DNA of 64,000 nt. Source: Alphaproteobacteria bacterium (lineage in GTDB: Bacteria > Pseudomonadota > Alphaproteobacteria > Rhodobacterales > Rhodobacteraceae). The notes under the pieces are model-generated. The model was not told where the DNA came from, did no database searches, and saw only the letters and a program-made list of their open reading frames with translations. This document shows positions 1 to 8,635 of the stretch, piece after piece (the first letter of the stretch is position 1; each line of letters opens with the position of its first letter). Both the position numbers and the translations under genes were made by a program. The stretch lies in the NCBI GenBank assembly GCA_030424865.1, contig JAUHVR010000011.1:62001-126000 (forward strand), written 5' to 3'.

Positions 1-19
1 GGCTTCGAATAGTCCTCAT
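1..19 (-). CDS. possible 5' end of a gene running off the window
   Basis: An ATG on the minus strand (complement of 17-19) is preceded at eight bases by a GGGAGGA ribosome binding site (complement of 28-34). Only six codons (MRTIRS) are inside the window, so the product cannot be identified. It would be the next gene after the VOC gene at 147-1040 in the same direction, about 130 bases downstream. The call rests only on the start codon and its spacing. Confidence 0.3.
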
Positions 20-146
20 TCTGATAGTCCTCCCACTTGGTCTGTTAAAGTGTCACCTTGCTCGACGGGACGCCCCTCCACAGGCGCGCCGTACTCGGCT
101 GTATTGGCCCAATCGGCCCGTGCCGCGGCCCTCTGGCACCTTCACC

Positions 147-1040
147 TCACACGAACCCGACGGCGGTTTGCGCCGCTTTGCAGGCGTCGGTTTTCGGTGC
201 AGCAATGCCCCATTGATCCGTCCGTCCCGGTGGCCAGGTCCAATCCTGCGGCCGCCCCACCCGGTATCCGTCATCGACCTGCAGCACATCGGCGGTGTGT
301 TCGACGACATAGCCTTCGGGATCGACGAAATAGGCAAAGACGTTGTTGCCGGGCCCATGCCGACCCACGCCCCAGCCCATGTCATGCCCGTGGTCGCGCA
401 TCCGACCCGAGGCCAGCATCACGCCCTCAAGCTCGGGCAGCATGAACGCCACGTGGTTCAGCCCCTCGACCTCGGCCTGTGCCAGGACCACTGCATGGTG
501 ATCGGAGTTGCAGCGCAGAAACGCCATCGCAGCGGATCGGTCGGTGAGGCGAAACCCGAGGACCCGTTCGTAGAATTGCGCCAACGCATCAACGTCGCGG
601 CTGTTGATATTGACATGCGACAGCCGCTCGGTGCGGTCGCGCGCGACCGGGTCGGCTGGTCTTGGTGCGTCCCCGTGCACCAGCCGGATCAGGCATCCAT
701 TGGGCTCGCGCAGGTCGATCATCTGTCCGCCGCCCGGTCGCGCCGATGCGGCAGGCCCGTCAGAGACTGTGCAACCGTATTCAGTTGCGCGCGTCACCAC
801 AGCCTGCATCGCAGCCTCGCTGGCACAGCGGAAGGTGACAGCGGCCAAACCCGGCGAGGTGCCGGGCAAAAGCGCCAGCACATAGGCATCGGACCCGGTG
901 CCCCTGAAGAAACGCGCCCCGGACGCATGGTCCACCGGGGTCAGGCCCCAGACATCGCGAAAGAAATCCGCGTGCCGATCAAGATCTGTCGACACAAGGT
1001 CGACACTCACGATCCCGGTGATCGGAAAGTCCTCGGTCAC
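147..1040 (-). CDS. VOC-superfamily extradiol dioxygenase-like protein (two glyoxalase folds)
   Basis: A 297-residue protein with two vicinal-oxygen-chelate modules, roughly residues 5-125 and 140-260. The second carries the stronger signature: 'LSHVNINSRDVDALAQFYE', a 'LNHVAFML' strand and 'DPEGYVVEHTADV', the places where family members put the two His and one Glu metal ligands. Type I extradiol dioxygenases (catechol 2,3-dioxygenase type) have this two-domain layout. The start codon overlaps the stop of the upstream FAH-family gene by 4 bases, so the two are co-translated. Together they could cleave a catechol and process the ring-fission product, but the substrate cannot be read from the sequence. 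A non-catalytic VOC role is possible. Confidence 0.75.
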   Translation of the reverse strand: MTEDFPITGIVSVDLVSTDLDRHADFFRDVWGLTPVDHASGARFFRGTGSDAYVLALLPGTSPGLAAVTFRCASEAAMQAVVTRATEYGCTVSDGPAASARPGGGQMIDLREPNGCLIRLVHGDAPRPADPVARDRTERLSHVNINSRDVDALAQFYERVLGFRLTDRSAAMAFLRCNSDHHAVVLAQAEVEGLNHVAFMLPELEGVMLASGRMRDHGHDMGWGVGRHGPGNNVFAYFVDPEGYVVEHTADVLQVDDGYRVGRPQDWTWPPGRTDQWGIAAPKTDACKAAQTAVGFV

Positions 1041-1942
1041 AGGACGATCTCCGCCTCGCCGTAGAGATCACGCTCTTCAACCACGTTGCGCAGCTCGCCC
1101 AGCCCGGTGCAGCGTGTGACAACGACATCGCCGGATTTCAGGAAGACCTGCGGCGTGCGCGCGTTGCCGACGCCCGCTGGCGTGCCTGTCAAGATCACGT
1201 CGCCCGCACTGAGCGTCATGCCAAAGGACATCTCGGCGATCAGGGTCGGAATATCAAATGCCATCTGTTTGATGACAGCCGATTGCATCACCTCGCCGTT
1301 CAGCTCGCATTCAATCCGAAGCTCATCAATCGGGCCCAGCTCTTCCGGCGTGACCAGATAGGGCCCAAGAGGCGAGGTGCCGTCCGGGCTTTTGCCGCGC
1401 ATCCATTGGCCCCCATGGCGGCGCTGGATATCACGCTGCGAGATGTCGTTGCAGAGGCAGTAGCCAAAGATGTGCTCATGCGCCTTGTGCGCCGGGATCG
1501 ACCGGCCCGGTTTGCCGATCACCAGCGCCAGCTCGCATTCGTAGTCCCACTTCTTTGAACACCGGTCATCCCAAGCAATCGGGTCGTTTGGCCCGATCAC
1601 GGCATTCGGGGCCTTGGTAAAGAAGGTCGGCGCGGTCGGGCGGTCAACCTCCTGACCATCGCGGCGTCCAATTCCCTCTTCGAAGTGATCCCAATAATTC
1701 CAACCTGTGCACAGCACGTCGCGTTTGAACCGGGTGATCGGAGCGGCCAGTTCGGCATCAGCGCTGGCGATCCGCACCCGCCCGGGGTCTTGGATCGCCT
1801 GACGCGCAGCCTCTGTTCCGTCCGGGCCAGCTTCGATCAAGGCTGTCAGGTCGGCAAACAGATCACCGATCAGAACAATGTCGCTGCCGTCCAATACGCC
1901 CGGCTTTGTCTCTTCTGCGGTTCTGACACTCGCAAAACGCAT
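1037..1942 (-). CDS. fumarylacetoacetate hydrolase family protein
   Basis: A 301-residue protein of the FAH superfamily, whose members hydrolyse, decarboxylate or hydrate beta-keto acid ring-fission products using a divalent metal. The C-terminal catalytic fold is clear: 'KWDYECELALVIGK' carries the acidic metal ligands, followed by 'CNDISQRDIQ' and 'DVILTGTPAGVGNARTP' near residues 245-262. It starts at ATG 1942 and overlaps the downstream VOC dioxygenase by 4 bases. It is divergent from the GntR gene at 2097, and a perfect palindrome lies in the 154-base gap. Exact reaction unknown; it is distinct from hpaG and hpaH further along. Confidence 0.8.
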   Translation of the reverse strand: MRFASVRTAEETKPGVLDGSDIVLIGDLFADLTALIEAGPDGTEAARQAIQDPGRVRIASADAELAAPITRFKRDVLCTGWNYWDHFEEGIGRRDGQEVDRPTAPTFFTKAPNAVIGPNDPIAWDDRCSKKWDYECELALVIGKPGRSIPAHKAHEHIFGYCLCNDISQRDIQRRHGGQWMRGKSPDGTSPLGPYLVTPEELGPIDELRIECELNGEVMQSAVIKQMAFDIPTLIAEMSFGMTLSAGDVILTGTPAGVGNARTPQVFLKSGDVVVTRCTGLGELRNVVEERDLYGEAEIVL

Positions 1943-2013
1943 GACAATCCTCCCCTAAAGTTCATTCGGCTCGTCATGGGAGGTTATGATCGACAAAACC
2001 AAACCATGTCAAG

Positions 2014-2027
2014 AATGATCGATCATT
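2014..2027. promoter_or_regulatory. palindromic operator candidate between FAH gene and GntR gene
   Basis: AATGATCGATCATT is a perfect 14-base palindrome in the 154-base divergent intergenic region. The 8-mer ATGATCGA of its left half recurs at 1986-1993. Position and symmetry fit an autoregulatory site for the adjacent FCD-type GntR protein controlling both directions; this is inference. Confidence 0.5.
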
Positions 2028-2096
2028 TTTTTATTTTTGTAATTTTGTGGTTTATTTCACCTCAAAGGTTAGATAGATCCATCATAGAGAAAGCAG

Positions 2097-2816
2097 ATGC
2101 GAAACATGCCCAGTCAAAACGCGATCAAAGATTCCGAGTTGAAAACCACCCGCGCGAGCGCGATCTATGTCGATCTGCGCAACGCGATCCTGAACGGCAC
2201 CCTGTCACCCGAGGCGAAGTTGAACGTCCGCTCGTTGAGCGAACAGTTCCAAACCGGCCTCAGTCCGATTCGCGAGGCGCTGAATCGCCTTGCGACCGAA
2301 GGGCTTGCCCATCACGCCGACAACAAGGGTTTCGTCGTCTCTCCGATCAGCCTGGATGAACTGGATGACTTGACGCAGGCCCGGTGCTGGATGAATGACA
2401 TTGGCATCCGGAAGTCGATCGAACTTGGCGGCGCCGATTGGGAAGAGCGGATCCTGATTGCCAGTCACAGGCTTGCACGCTGCCCCCGTGTGTCGAAGGA
2501 GGCGGGTGGCAGCAGCGCAGCGCAGCCCGACCTGGCGTGGGATATCGCGCACAAAGCCTTCCACCAGACACTGATCTCGGCCTGCGGGTCGCCCTGGCTC
2601 ATCGAGACATGCAGCCAGTTGTTTGATTCCGCCGAACGGTACCGCAGTCTTGCCAGTCTGACCGGCACCTCGCGCAGCGATCCGCGCGACGAACATCAGG
2701 ACATCCTGAATGCCGCGCTCGACCGCGATGCCGATCGCGCCGCAACCCTGTTGACCGAACATTTCCAACGGACTTCGGACCTTGTGCGCAGGGTCATAGG
2801 ACACGACCCGACATGA
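2097..2816 (+). CDS. GntR family transcriptional regulator (FCD/FadR subfamily)
   Basis: A 239-residue DNA-binding protein. Residues about 17-80 form the winged helix of the GntR family ('ASAIYVDLRNAILNGTL', 'LNVRSLSEQF', 'SPIREALNRLATEGL'), followed by an all-helical FCD ligand domain with 'AHKAFHQTLISACGSPW' and 'DEHQDILNAALDRDADRA', the usual places for metal-binding His and Asp residues. Members typically repress catabolic genes until a small carboxylic acid binds. The gene is divergent from the FAH/VOC pair and overlaps the FMN reductase gene downstream by 4 bases. A second in-frame ATG lies at 2106. Confidence 0.88.
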   Translation: MRNMPSQNAIKDSELKTTRASAIYVDLRNAILNGTLSPEAKLNVRSLSEQFQTGLSPIREALNRLATEGLAHHADNKGFVVSPISLDELDDLTQARCWMNDIGIRKSIELGGADWEERILIASHRLARCPRVSKEAGGSSAAQPDLAWDIAHKAFHQTLISACGSPWLIETCSQLFDSAERYRSLASLTGTSRSDPRDEHQDILNAALDRDADRAATLLTEHFQRTSDLVRRVIGHDPT

Positions 2817-3394
2817 CCGATGCCAGCCCCGCAAAACTTGCCGTCATTGTCTGCAGCACCCGCCCGGGCCGCGTGGGAGACAAGATCGCAACGTGGTTCC
2901 ACAGCCGCGCAACGAAAAAGGGCTATGACGCTGCGCTCCTCGATATCGCGGCCTTTGACCTGCCGCTTTACAACGAAAGCCGACATTCGCGGTTTGGCGA
3001 CTACGAACACGACCACACCAAACGCTGGGCCGCAGCCGTTGGGCAAGCAGATGGCTTTGCCTTTGTCGCACCAGAATACAATCACGGGCCTTCCCCGGCG
3101 CTTGTGAACGCATTGACCTATCTCGGGCCGGAATGGGCCAAAAAGCCCGCAGGCTTTGTCAGCTATGGCGGGCGCTCTGGCGGTCTGCGCGCCGTCCAGG
3201 CGACCAAACCGATCCTAAGTGCGTTGATGATGTACCCTACCAAAACCGGAATGGTCATTCCTTTTGCCGGTGGTCTGGTCAGCGATGCTGGGTTTGCGGC
3301 GACCGAGGACCACGAGAAAGAAGCCCTTGGGTTCCTGAAAGAGCTGTCCGAACTTGCTACGCAGTTCAAAACTTTGCGGCGCGAAACGTCCTGA
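2813..3394 (+). CDS. NADPH-dependent FMN reductase (flavodoxin fold)
   Basis: A 193-residue flavodoxin-like protein. 'CSTRPGRVGDKIATWF' at residues 12-27 is the phosphate-binding loop for FMN; 'VAPEYNHGPSPALVNAL' and 'SYGGRSGGLRAVQ' are the second and third flavin contacts typical of the NADPH-dependent FMN reductase family (ArsH/ChrR/azoreductase type). It could supply reduced flavin to an oxygenase or reduce quinones. It overlaps the GntR gene by 4 bases and is therefore likely co-transcribed with it; the link to the oxygenase-like gene across the divergent promoter is suggestive only. Confidence 0.85.
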   Translation: MTDASPAKLAVIVCSTRPGRVGDKIATWFHSRATKKGYDAALLDIAAFDLPLYNESRHSRFGDYEHDHTKRWAAAVGQADGFAFVAPEYNHGPSPALVNALTYLGPEWAKKPAGFVSYGGRSGGLRAVQATKPILSALMMYPTKTGMVIPFAGGLVSDAGFAATEDHEKEALGFLKELSELATQFKTLRRETS

Positions 3395-3530
3395 ACCCGG
3401 TGGCCACGCAGCGACCTGACATTGCCGGTGGTCTTTCGCGCGGCACCCCGTGTTGAGCGTCGTGCAGGGCCCGCCGTGCCCGGCCTGAACACCAAGTGGC
3501 CGTCAGCCTTGGGAAAGCCCGGCGGCGGTT

Positions 3531-4706
3531 TCAGTGAATGAGCGACGCGAGATGTTTCACGGCCGCGTTCACTTCGTCTTCGGTGTTGTAGTAGTGGGGC
3601 GCAATGCGCAGCAGCGTCGGCAGATTGCGACGTTCCGAATCCAGACGCGTGCTCGAGACGACTGACGTACCGATCGCGAAACCCGACGCAGCCATTTGCC
3701 CGGCGATGGATTGGGCTTCGATGCCTTCTACCGAAAAACTGACAATGCCGCAGGGCGAACGGCCCAAATCTTGCAGGACCACGCCAGCAACCTCTGAAAG
3801 GCAATGTCTTGCATGCTGGGCAAGCAGATTGACCCGTTCATGAATATGGTCGATCCCAATCTGATCGGCATAGTCGACCGCAGCGCCGTGCCCCGCACGC
3901 AGGGCATAGGAGTTTTCCCAGGTTTCAAATCGCCTCGCGTCATCGCGCAGCTCATAGCGGTCACGCGCCACCCAGGCCGCTCCGAAATGGTCGATCATCG
4001 CAGGCTCCAAAGTGTCGAGCCACGCCTCTTTCACATAAAGAAACCCGGTGCCGCGCGGTCCGCGCAGGTATTTCCGACCCGTCGCTGACAGAAAGTCACA
4101 TCCAAGTTCCTGGACGTCGATCCGCATCTGACCGGCCGCCTGGCAGGCATCCAAAAGGTAGGGAACGCCGTGGGCCTTTGCGATACGGCCAACCTCTGCC
4201 GCAGGGTTCACAAGGCCTCCGTTTGTCGGGACCCACGTGATTGCAACGACCCCGACGTCGTCCCCCATAGCCCTCTCGAGCGCGGCAAGGTCAAGTTCTC
4301 CGCGGTCATCAGAGGGGACAACCTCGATCGTCAGGTCATCGCGTTTGGCCCTTTGAAGAAAGGCAACATAGTTGGCCGCATACTCTGCCTCGCACGTCAG
4401 AATGCGCGACCCGGGCTTCAACGGAAGTGCATAGAACGCATGGCACCAGGCGACCGTGGCGTTTTCCATCAAGGCGATTTCCCGCGCAGAGGCCCCGATA
4501 TGTCCCGCCATCGAATGATACACCCTGTCCATTTGATCGGACTGGCGGGCGTGTGCCTCGTAACCGCCAATTTGTGCTTCAAGCTGGGTATGCGAAACTA
4601 TGGCGTCCACAACGCTTTTGGGCATCAGCGCCGAACCACAGGCCAAAAGATGGGTCGAGTGGCCAATCCCCTGCGTGTCGGCGCGAACCTGGGCAACGTC
4701 AATCAT
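3531..4706 (-). CDS. class V aminotransferase family PLP enzyme
   Basis: A 391-residue fold-type I PLP enzyme of the class V (NifS/EgtE/isopenicillin-epimerase-like) group. 'YLLDACQAAGQMRIDV' carries the Asp that contacts the pyridine nitrogen and 'LSATGRKYLRGPRGTGFLYV' carries the Schiff-base lysine. The family includes cysteine desulfurases, ergothioneine lyases and kynureninase-like enzymes, and the substrate cannot be assigned from sequence. It is monocistronic on the minus strand, convergent with the FMN reductase gene and divergent from the cupin gene. Confidence 0.8.
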   Translation of the reverse strand: MIDVAQVRADTQGIGHSTHLLACGSALMPKSVVDAIVSHTQLEAQIGGYEAHARQSDQMDRVYHSMAGHIGASAREIALMENATVAWCHAFYALPLKPGSRILTCEAEYAANYVAFLQRAKRDDLTIEVVPSDDRGELDLAALERAMGDDVGVVAITWVPTNGGLVNPAAEVGRIAKAHGVPYLLDACQAAGQMRIDVQELGCDFLSATGRKYLRGPRGTGFLYVKEAWLDTLEPAMIDHFGAAWVARDRYELRDDARRFETWENSYALRAGHGAAVDYADQIGIDHIHERVNLLAQHARHCLSEVAGVVLQDLGRSPCGIVSFSVEGIEAQSIAGQMAASGFAIGTSVVSSTRLDSERRNLPTLLRIAPHYYNTEDEVNAAVKHLASLIH

Positions 4707-5042
4707 GGGCCAAATCCCCTACAAGCTGTTTCACTGCCGACATTGGCTGCAACGCGCTGGCGAAGCAAGCTGCACTCGGATCCGGCACACAAGACAGATA
4801 TGGCCCCATCGAAATACGGAGTCCCCGCACCATAGTCAGACGAGCCGCACGGATTTTCGGCCGATGTCATCGCGACCGCCCCTCTGCAAAGCTTGGCGCG
4901 ATGGATCGAGTTGCGAGACCACGTCAGGTATCGCAGTCGTGTATCCGATTTTGCGCCTCCATCCCCCAGATAGGGGACATACAAGTTCGTTTCCCTGCGC
5001 AACGCTTGAGTTCTAGATGAATGCAAGCGACGGAGGCTTTCA
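4707..5042. other. 336-base divergent intergenic region, no gene seen
   Basis: This gap lies between the class V aminotransferase (minus) and the cupin gene (plus). Open frames here lack a plausible start and ribosome site. It should hold the promoters of both genes; I see the cupin ribosome site (GGAGG, 5034-5038) but no convincing -35/-10 pair or strong palindrome. Confidence 0.5.
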
Positions 5043-5519
5043 ATGCGCGTTCTTTTCACAATCCTTGCCACGTGTTTGACGAGCACCGCCATGGCCCACG
5101 AACCGATCGAGTGGAACGGCTCCAAGATCCAGGTCCTGCTCGAGAAGGGCGAGACCGGCGGAGAAATGGGGATTTTCACAAACGAAACCTTCGGTCCCGG
5201 CGGGCCGCCTCTCCACGTTCACCAAGACGCTGCAGAGGCCTTTGTGGTTCTTGAAGGTTCAGCCGAAGTTGTCGTCGGCGACCAGCGCCTGACGCTGAAA
5301 GCGGGTCAGTCGGCCTTTGCCCCGAAGGGTGCCGATCACACCTTTCACGTTACCGGAGAGACCGGTGGAAAACTCCTGATCATCGTGACACCCGGTGGTT
5401 TCGAAGGTTTCTTCGAGGCCACCAGGCACCTGCAGCTGCCTGACGACATGGACGAACTAAACCGCATTTCTGCGGAGTTTGGTCAGGTCTTTACCGGGCC
5501 CCCGCTTGCCGCGAAATGA
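5043..5519 (+). CDS. secreted cupin-domain protein
   Basis: A 158-residue protein with an N-terminal signal peptide of about 18 residues ending 'TSTAMA' before 'HEP', so it is probably periplasmic. A single cupin barrel follows: motif 1 'GGPPLHVHQDAAEAFVVLEG' holds His and Glu metal-ligand positions, and motif 2 is 'FAPKGADHTFHVTG'. Small cupins bind a divalent metal and may be dioxygenases, isomerases or binding proteins. ATG 5043 has GGAGG four bases upstream. It stands alone, convergent with the regulator gene downstream. Confidence 0.75.
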   Translation: MRVLFTILATCLTSTAMAHEPIEWNGSKIQVLLEKGETGGEMGIFTNETFGPGGPPLHVHQDAAEAFVVLEGSAEVVVGDQRLTLKAGQSAFAPKGADHTFHVTGETGGKLLIIVTPGGFEGFFEATRHLQLPDDMDELNRISAEFGQVFTGPPLAAK

Positions 5520-5661
5520 ACAGGTGGTTCCGGTCACCAAGCAGTCCAGCGCGCCGGAAACGGCGCTCTGAACTCGATCAAGGGAATGGAAACTTGGCAG
5601 CTCTATTCGTTCCTCTGACGCATCGAACGCCAAGACGCTCAATCTCGTTCGACATCGCCTG

Positions 5662-6642
5662 TCACACCCTTGGGGCCGAAATGCTGAGAAGTTTCCGCAT
5701 CAGGGCCGCCTGACTTCTCACGCCGACCTTCTCAAACATCCTTCTGACGTGGGTTCGGACGGTGCTGGGCTGAACACCCAGAGCCTTGGCGGTTTGAGAC
5801 AGGTCTTTCCCGGTCGAGATCGCAAGAGCCACCTTTTGGTGTGTTTCCGTCAGGCCGTAAATCTCGCGCGCCTGTTGAATGTTGGCCCGGGCCAGATCCT
5901 CGTCATCCAGAACAACCACCATCATTTCATCATCGGTTGAAAGCCAGCACAGGCAAATCCCGTTGTCTTCGCTGTCGGAAAACAAAAGCGGATACGGGCT
6001 GTTCCCGTCGTGTCCCGGTGGGGCCAGAAGATGCCGATCGATTGCGTGCTGCAGCAACGCGGTATTGGCTCTGGTCCGCCCAACCAGCCGTTCGCCAACA
6101 ACGGCCAGCGCTCGATGATCTTGCAGAATATCCTCGGCGCTCTTGTTCAGGTCCAGCACATGGGATTGCGCGTCAATCCGGACCCAGGGGCATTTCAGAA
6201 AGCCCAATCTTGTTTGGGTCTCGACCAAGGCAGCAATGAGCCAACGTCCTGCGTGCCGTTCCATGACACGCACCTGATGATGAATGCCCGGTTCACCTAT
6301 GGTGCCTTGGGGGATGTCCCGGCTCAGGATGACTTGCCTGTAGGTGACCCACGCCATGTCGGAACTGACCCGAATGTTCAGATCTTCGCGCCGTACGGCC
6401 GAGGGTCGGGTGGACTTCTCGGGGAACGCAGCCATGACGCGGGCCAGCCTGTTGCGATGTTCCTTGTAACCATGGATGGCTTCTGCCCCGCCGATGGTCC
6501 GACTGGCGATACGTCTGGCATAGTCTTCGTGGACCCAGCATTTGCTCCAGGCCTCAAGGTCGCGGTTCAACCACGCCGTTGTTTCCGCGTCTATGACGGC
6601 TAAAATCTCTGCCTTGTCCTTTGCCGATCCAGCGCTCGTCAT
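5662..6642 (-). CDS. LuxR-type regulator with N-terminal SnoaL-like domain
   Basis: A 326-residue protein with two parts. Residues about 8-125 resemble the SnoaL/DUF4440 (NTF2-like) fold: 'ETTAWLNRDLEAWSKCWVHED', 'MAWVTYRQVILSRD', 'GRWLIAALVETQTRLG'. The C-terminal about 60 residues form a LuxR-type helix-turn-helix: 'YGLTETHQKVALAISTGK', 'QTAKALGVQPSTVRTHVRRM'. Between them lies a PAS-like or linker region ('LDLNKSAEDILQDHRALAVV'). The NTF2-like part probably senses a small hydrophobic ligand; that is inference. No obvious target operon is adjacent in the same direction. The gene is convergent with the cupin gene. Confidence 0.75.
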   Translation of the reverse strand: MTSAGSAKDKAEILAVIDAETTAWLNRDLEAWSKCWVHEDYARRIASRTIGGAEAIHGYKEHRNRLARVMAAFPEKSTRPSAVRREDLNIRVSSDMAWVTYRQVILSRDIPQGTIGEPGIHHQVRVMERHAGRWLIAALVETQTRLGFLKCPWVRIDAQSHVLDLNKSAEDILQDHRALAVVGERLVGRTRANTALLQHAIDRHLLAPPGHDGNSPYPLLFSDSEDNGICLCWLSTDDEMMVVVLDDEDLARANIQQAREIYGLTETHQKVALAISTGKDLSQTAKALGVQPSTVRTHVRRMFEKVGVRSQAALMRKLLSISAPRV

Positions 6643-7029
6643 CGCGCAACACCAATCCCTTGCCCATTGACCTTATGGTAGGAATTCTTGCCCCGCTGGC
6701 GCAACCTTTGCCGTCCGGCTCACGTGTTGGTCCGGGCAAGGATGTCGCGGGGGTCATGGTGTCGAAACAGCCTGTGGGCGCTCATCCAGCCCCCAAGGTC
6801 AGGCCCGCCAAGACTTTCAACGGTTTCTTGCCCTTCGTCGATCCCTCGGATTGGGCAGGCGTTGAAGGCAAACATTTGCCAAAGCGCCCTTCGAAAAGGG
6901 CGGTCTTTTCGGGGCTCCGGTGGGCTGCAAATCCCGCTAATGGAGGATGGCCGTGCCTCTCAGAAACCATCCGAGAGGCACGATCCGAAGTTCGATCACC
7001 GAGACATGTCCCGTCGAAGGGTGCAGATG
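6643..7029. other. 387-base gene-free region with two hairpins
   Basis: No credible gene was found between the regulator and hpaI. The region holds a perfect 7-base stem with CGAA loop (6885-6902) and a perfect 10-base inverted repeat (6952-6961 and 6972-6982). It lies downstream of hpaI and upstream of the regulator gene, so it should contain the 3' end of the hpa transcript and the promoter of the regulator gene. Confidence 0.5.
6952..6982. repeat. inverted repeat downstream of hpaI
   Basis: CGTGCCTCTC (6952-6961) and GAGAGGCACG pair perfectly around an 11-base loop. It sits about 48 bases past the hpaI stop codon on the minus strand. Neither strand shows a T-run after the stem, so it is a transcript-end hairpin or operator candidate rather than a standard intrinsic terminator. 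Confidence 0.5.
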
Positions 7030-7827
7030 TCAGTCGTCCTGCAGGCCCGGGCCAGACAGGCGGTCTCTGGCCGTCGAGGACGCACTTCGCATGGTGCGGG
7101 CAAAAAGGGTGACGTCGATGTCGGTCGCAACAAAACTGGCCCCCAGGTCGCGGCACTGGCGCTGGAACTCCGTGTCCAAGGTCAGAATCCCGGCGGCCTT
7201 GCCGGATGCGACGATCCTTGTGATGGCATCACAGACAGCGGCCTTTACTTCGGGCGCACCGGCCTTGCCGATGAATCCCATGTCCGCCGCAAGGTCCGAG
7301 GGGCCGATAAAGACGCCATCGATACCTTCGACAGCAAGGATATCGTCGAGCGCCGCAAGTCCCTTTTGGTTTTCCACCTGTACCAGCAGACAGATTTCGT
7401 CCCGTGCGGTGGTCAGGTAATCCGGGATCGCGGCAAAATCGGACGCCCGCGCGAGGGCGGACCCGACGCCGCGCACACCATGCGGCGGATACGTGACGGC
7501 CGAGACCAGGTCTCGTGCCTGGTCGGCGCTTTCCACCATGGGAACCAGCAGAGTCTGCGCGCCGGCATCGAGGAACTGCTTGATCATCCAGGTCTCGCCA
7601 ATGGGCGGGCGGACGACCGCATGGCTTTCCCGTCCGGCGATCACCTGCAACTGGGCCACGATCGACCGAAGGTCGTTCGGTGCGTGTTCCGCATCGATCA
7701 GCAGCCAGTCAAAGCCAGCGCCGGCACTGATCTCGGCAATGTAGGGATCGGCAAGGCCGAGCCAGCAGCCAAGTTGCAGATCACCTTTGGCGATGGCGTG
7801 CTTGAACGGGTTGTGAGGAGCAGGCAT
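7030..7827 (-). CDS. hpaI: 4-hydroxy-2-oxoheptanedioate aldolase
   Basis: A 265-residue class II aldolase of the HpcH/HpaI family. It splits 4-hydroxy-2-oxoheptane-1,7-dioate into pyruvate and succinic semialdehyde, the last carbon-cleaving step of homoprotocatechuate breakdown. Visible are the catalytic His in 'LLIDAEHAPNDL', the metal-binding Glu in 'LLVQVENQKGL' and Asp in 'FIGPSDLAADMGF'. The start is ATG 7827; a longer open frame exists but runs into hpaH. Ten bases separate it from the hpaH stop. It is the last gene of the hpa operon. HpaI relatives act on several keto-aldol substrates, but the neighbours fix the role. Confidence 0.92.
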   Translation of the reverse strand: MPAPHNPFKHAIAKGDLQLGCWLGLADPYIAEISAGAGFDWLLIDAEHAPNDLRSIVAQLQVIAGRESHAVVRPPIGETWMIKQFLDAGAQTLLVPMVESADQARDLVSAVTYPPHGVRGVGSALARASDFAAIPDYLTTARDEICLLVQVENQKGLAALDDILAVEGIDGVFIGPSDLAADMGFIGKAGAPEVKAAVCDAITRIVASGKAAGILTLDTEFQRQCRDLGASFVATDIDVTLFARTMRSASSTARDRLSGPGLQDD

Positions 7828-7837
7828 CGGGTTTCCT

Positions 7838-8635
7838 TCAAGCGAAAGAGATGGCGACGTTGCCAAAATCGCCAAAGTCGGCGGTGATGTCGGTGCCGGG
7901 CGGGCATTCAACGGGGCGGATGAAGCTGCCGGACAGGATGATCTGGCCCGGTTCGATCGCCTGCCCGTAATCCGCCATGCGGCGGGCCAGCCAGACCACG
8001 CTTTCCACCGGATCATTCAGGACCCCAGCCCCAAGGCCGGTTTCCTCGACCTCGCCGTCGCGGCTGACGATGGCTCCGATCCAGCGCAGATCGATATCCG
8101 CAGGATGCCGGGCCTCGCCCAGAACCACGCCCGCATTGGCCGCATTGTCGCTGATCGTGTCAAAGACCTTGCGGGTGGCCCCGGTTTCCGGGTCCTGGCG
8201 CACGATACGTGTGTCCAGGATTTCGATGGACGGGGCCACATAATCGGTCGCGGCAATCACGTCCTCGCGGGTCAGATCCGCGCCGCCAATGGCGTCTTTC
8301 ATGACAAAGGCGATCTCTGCCTCGATCCGGGGCTGGATATAGCGCCCCTTGGGCACAACGGCCCCCGTGTCAAAGGCCATGTCATCGAACAGGATGCCAC
8401 TGTCGGGAATGTCGATGTTCAAGGCATATTGCATCGCCTTGGAGGTGAGGCCGATTTTCCAGCCGATCACCCGACGTCCCTGCGCCAGCTTGGCCGCCAG
8501 AATGGCGTTTTGCACCTGATAGGCATCGTCCAGCCCCATGTCCGGGTGGATTTTGGTCAGAAGGCCGATCTGCTGGCGGGTTTCTTCGGCTTTCAGCAGA
8601 TCCGCAGCGGCGCGGGTGTGATCCTCGGGCGTCAT
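7838..8635 (-). CDS. hpaH: 2-oxo-hept-4-ene-1,7-dioate hydratase
   Basis: A 265-residue member of the FAH/MhpD hydratase family. It adds water to 2-oxo-hept-4-ene-1,7-dioate before aldol cleavage by HpaI. Recognisable segments are 'RRVIGWKIGLTSKAMQ', 'DSGILFDDM', 'RYIQPRIEAEIAFVM' with the acidic metal ligands, and the C-terminal 'GQIILSGSFIRPVECPPGT'. Length and motifs match HpaH/HpcG closely. It overlaps hpaG by 4 bases. A dienoate hydratase of another meta-pathway (MhpD/XylJ) would look similar, so the assignment leans on the surrounding hpa genes. Confidence 0.92.
   Translation of the reverse strand: MTPEDHTRAAADLLKAEETRQQIGLLTKIHPDMGLDDAYQVQNAILAAKLAQGRRVIGWKIGLTSKAMQYALNIDIPDSGILFDDMAFDTGAVVPKGRYIQPRIEAEIAFVMKDAIGGADLTREDVIAATDYVAPSIEILDTRIVRQDPETGATRKVFDTISDNAANAGVVLGEARHPADIDLRWIGAIVSRDGEVEETGLGAGVLNDPVESVVWLARRMADYGQAIEPGQIILSGSFIRPVECPPGTDITADFGDFGNVAISFA

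Noticed and set aside
6688-7887. A 399-codon plus-strand frame over hpaI
   Set aside because: It is antisense to hpaI, which carries all aldolase motifs, and its own translation has no recognisable domain.
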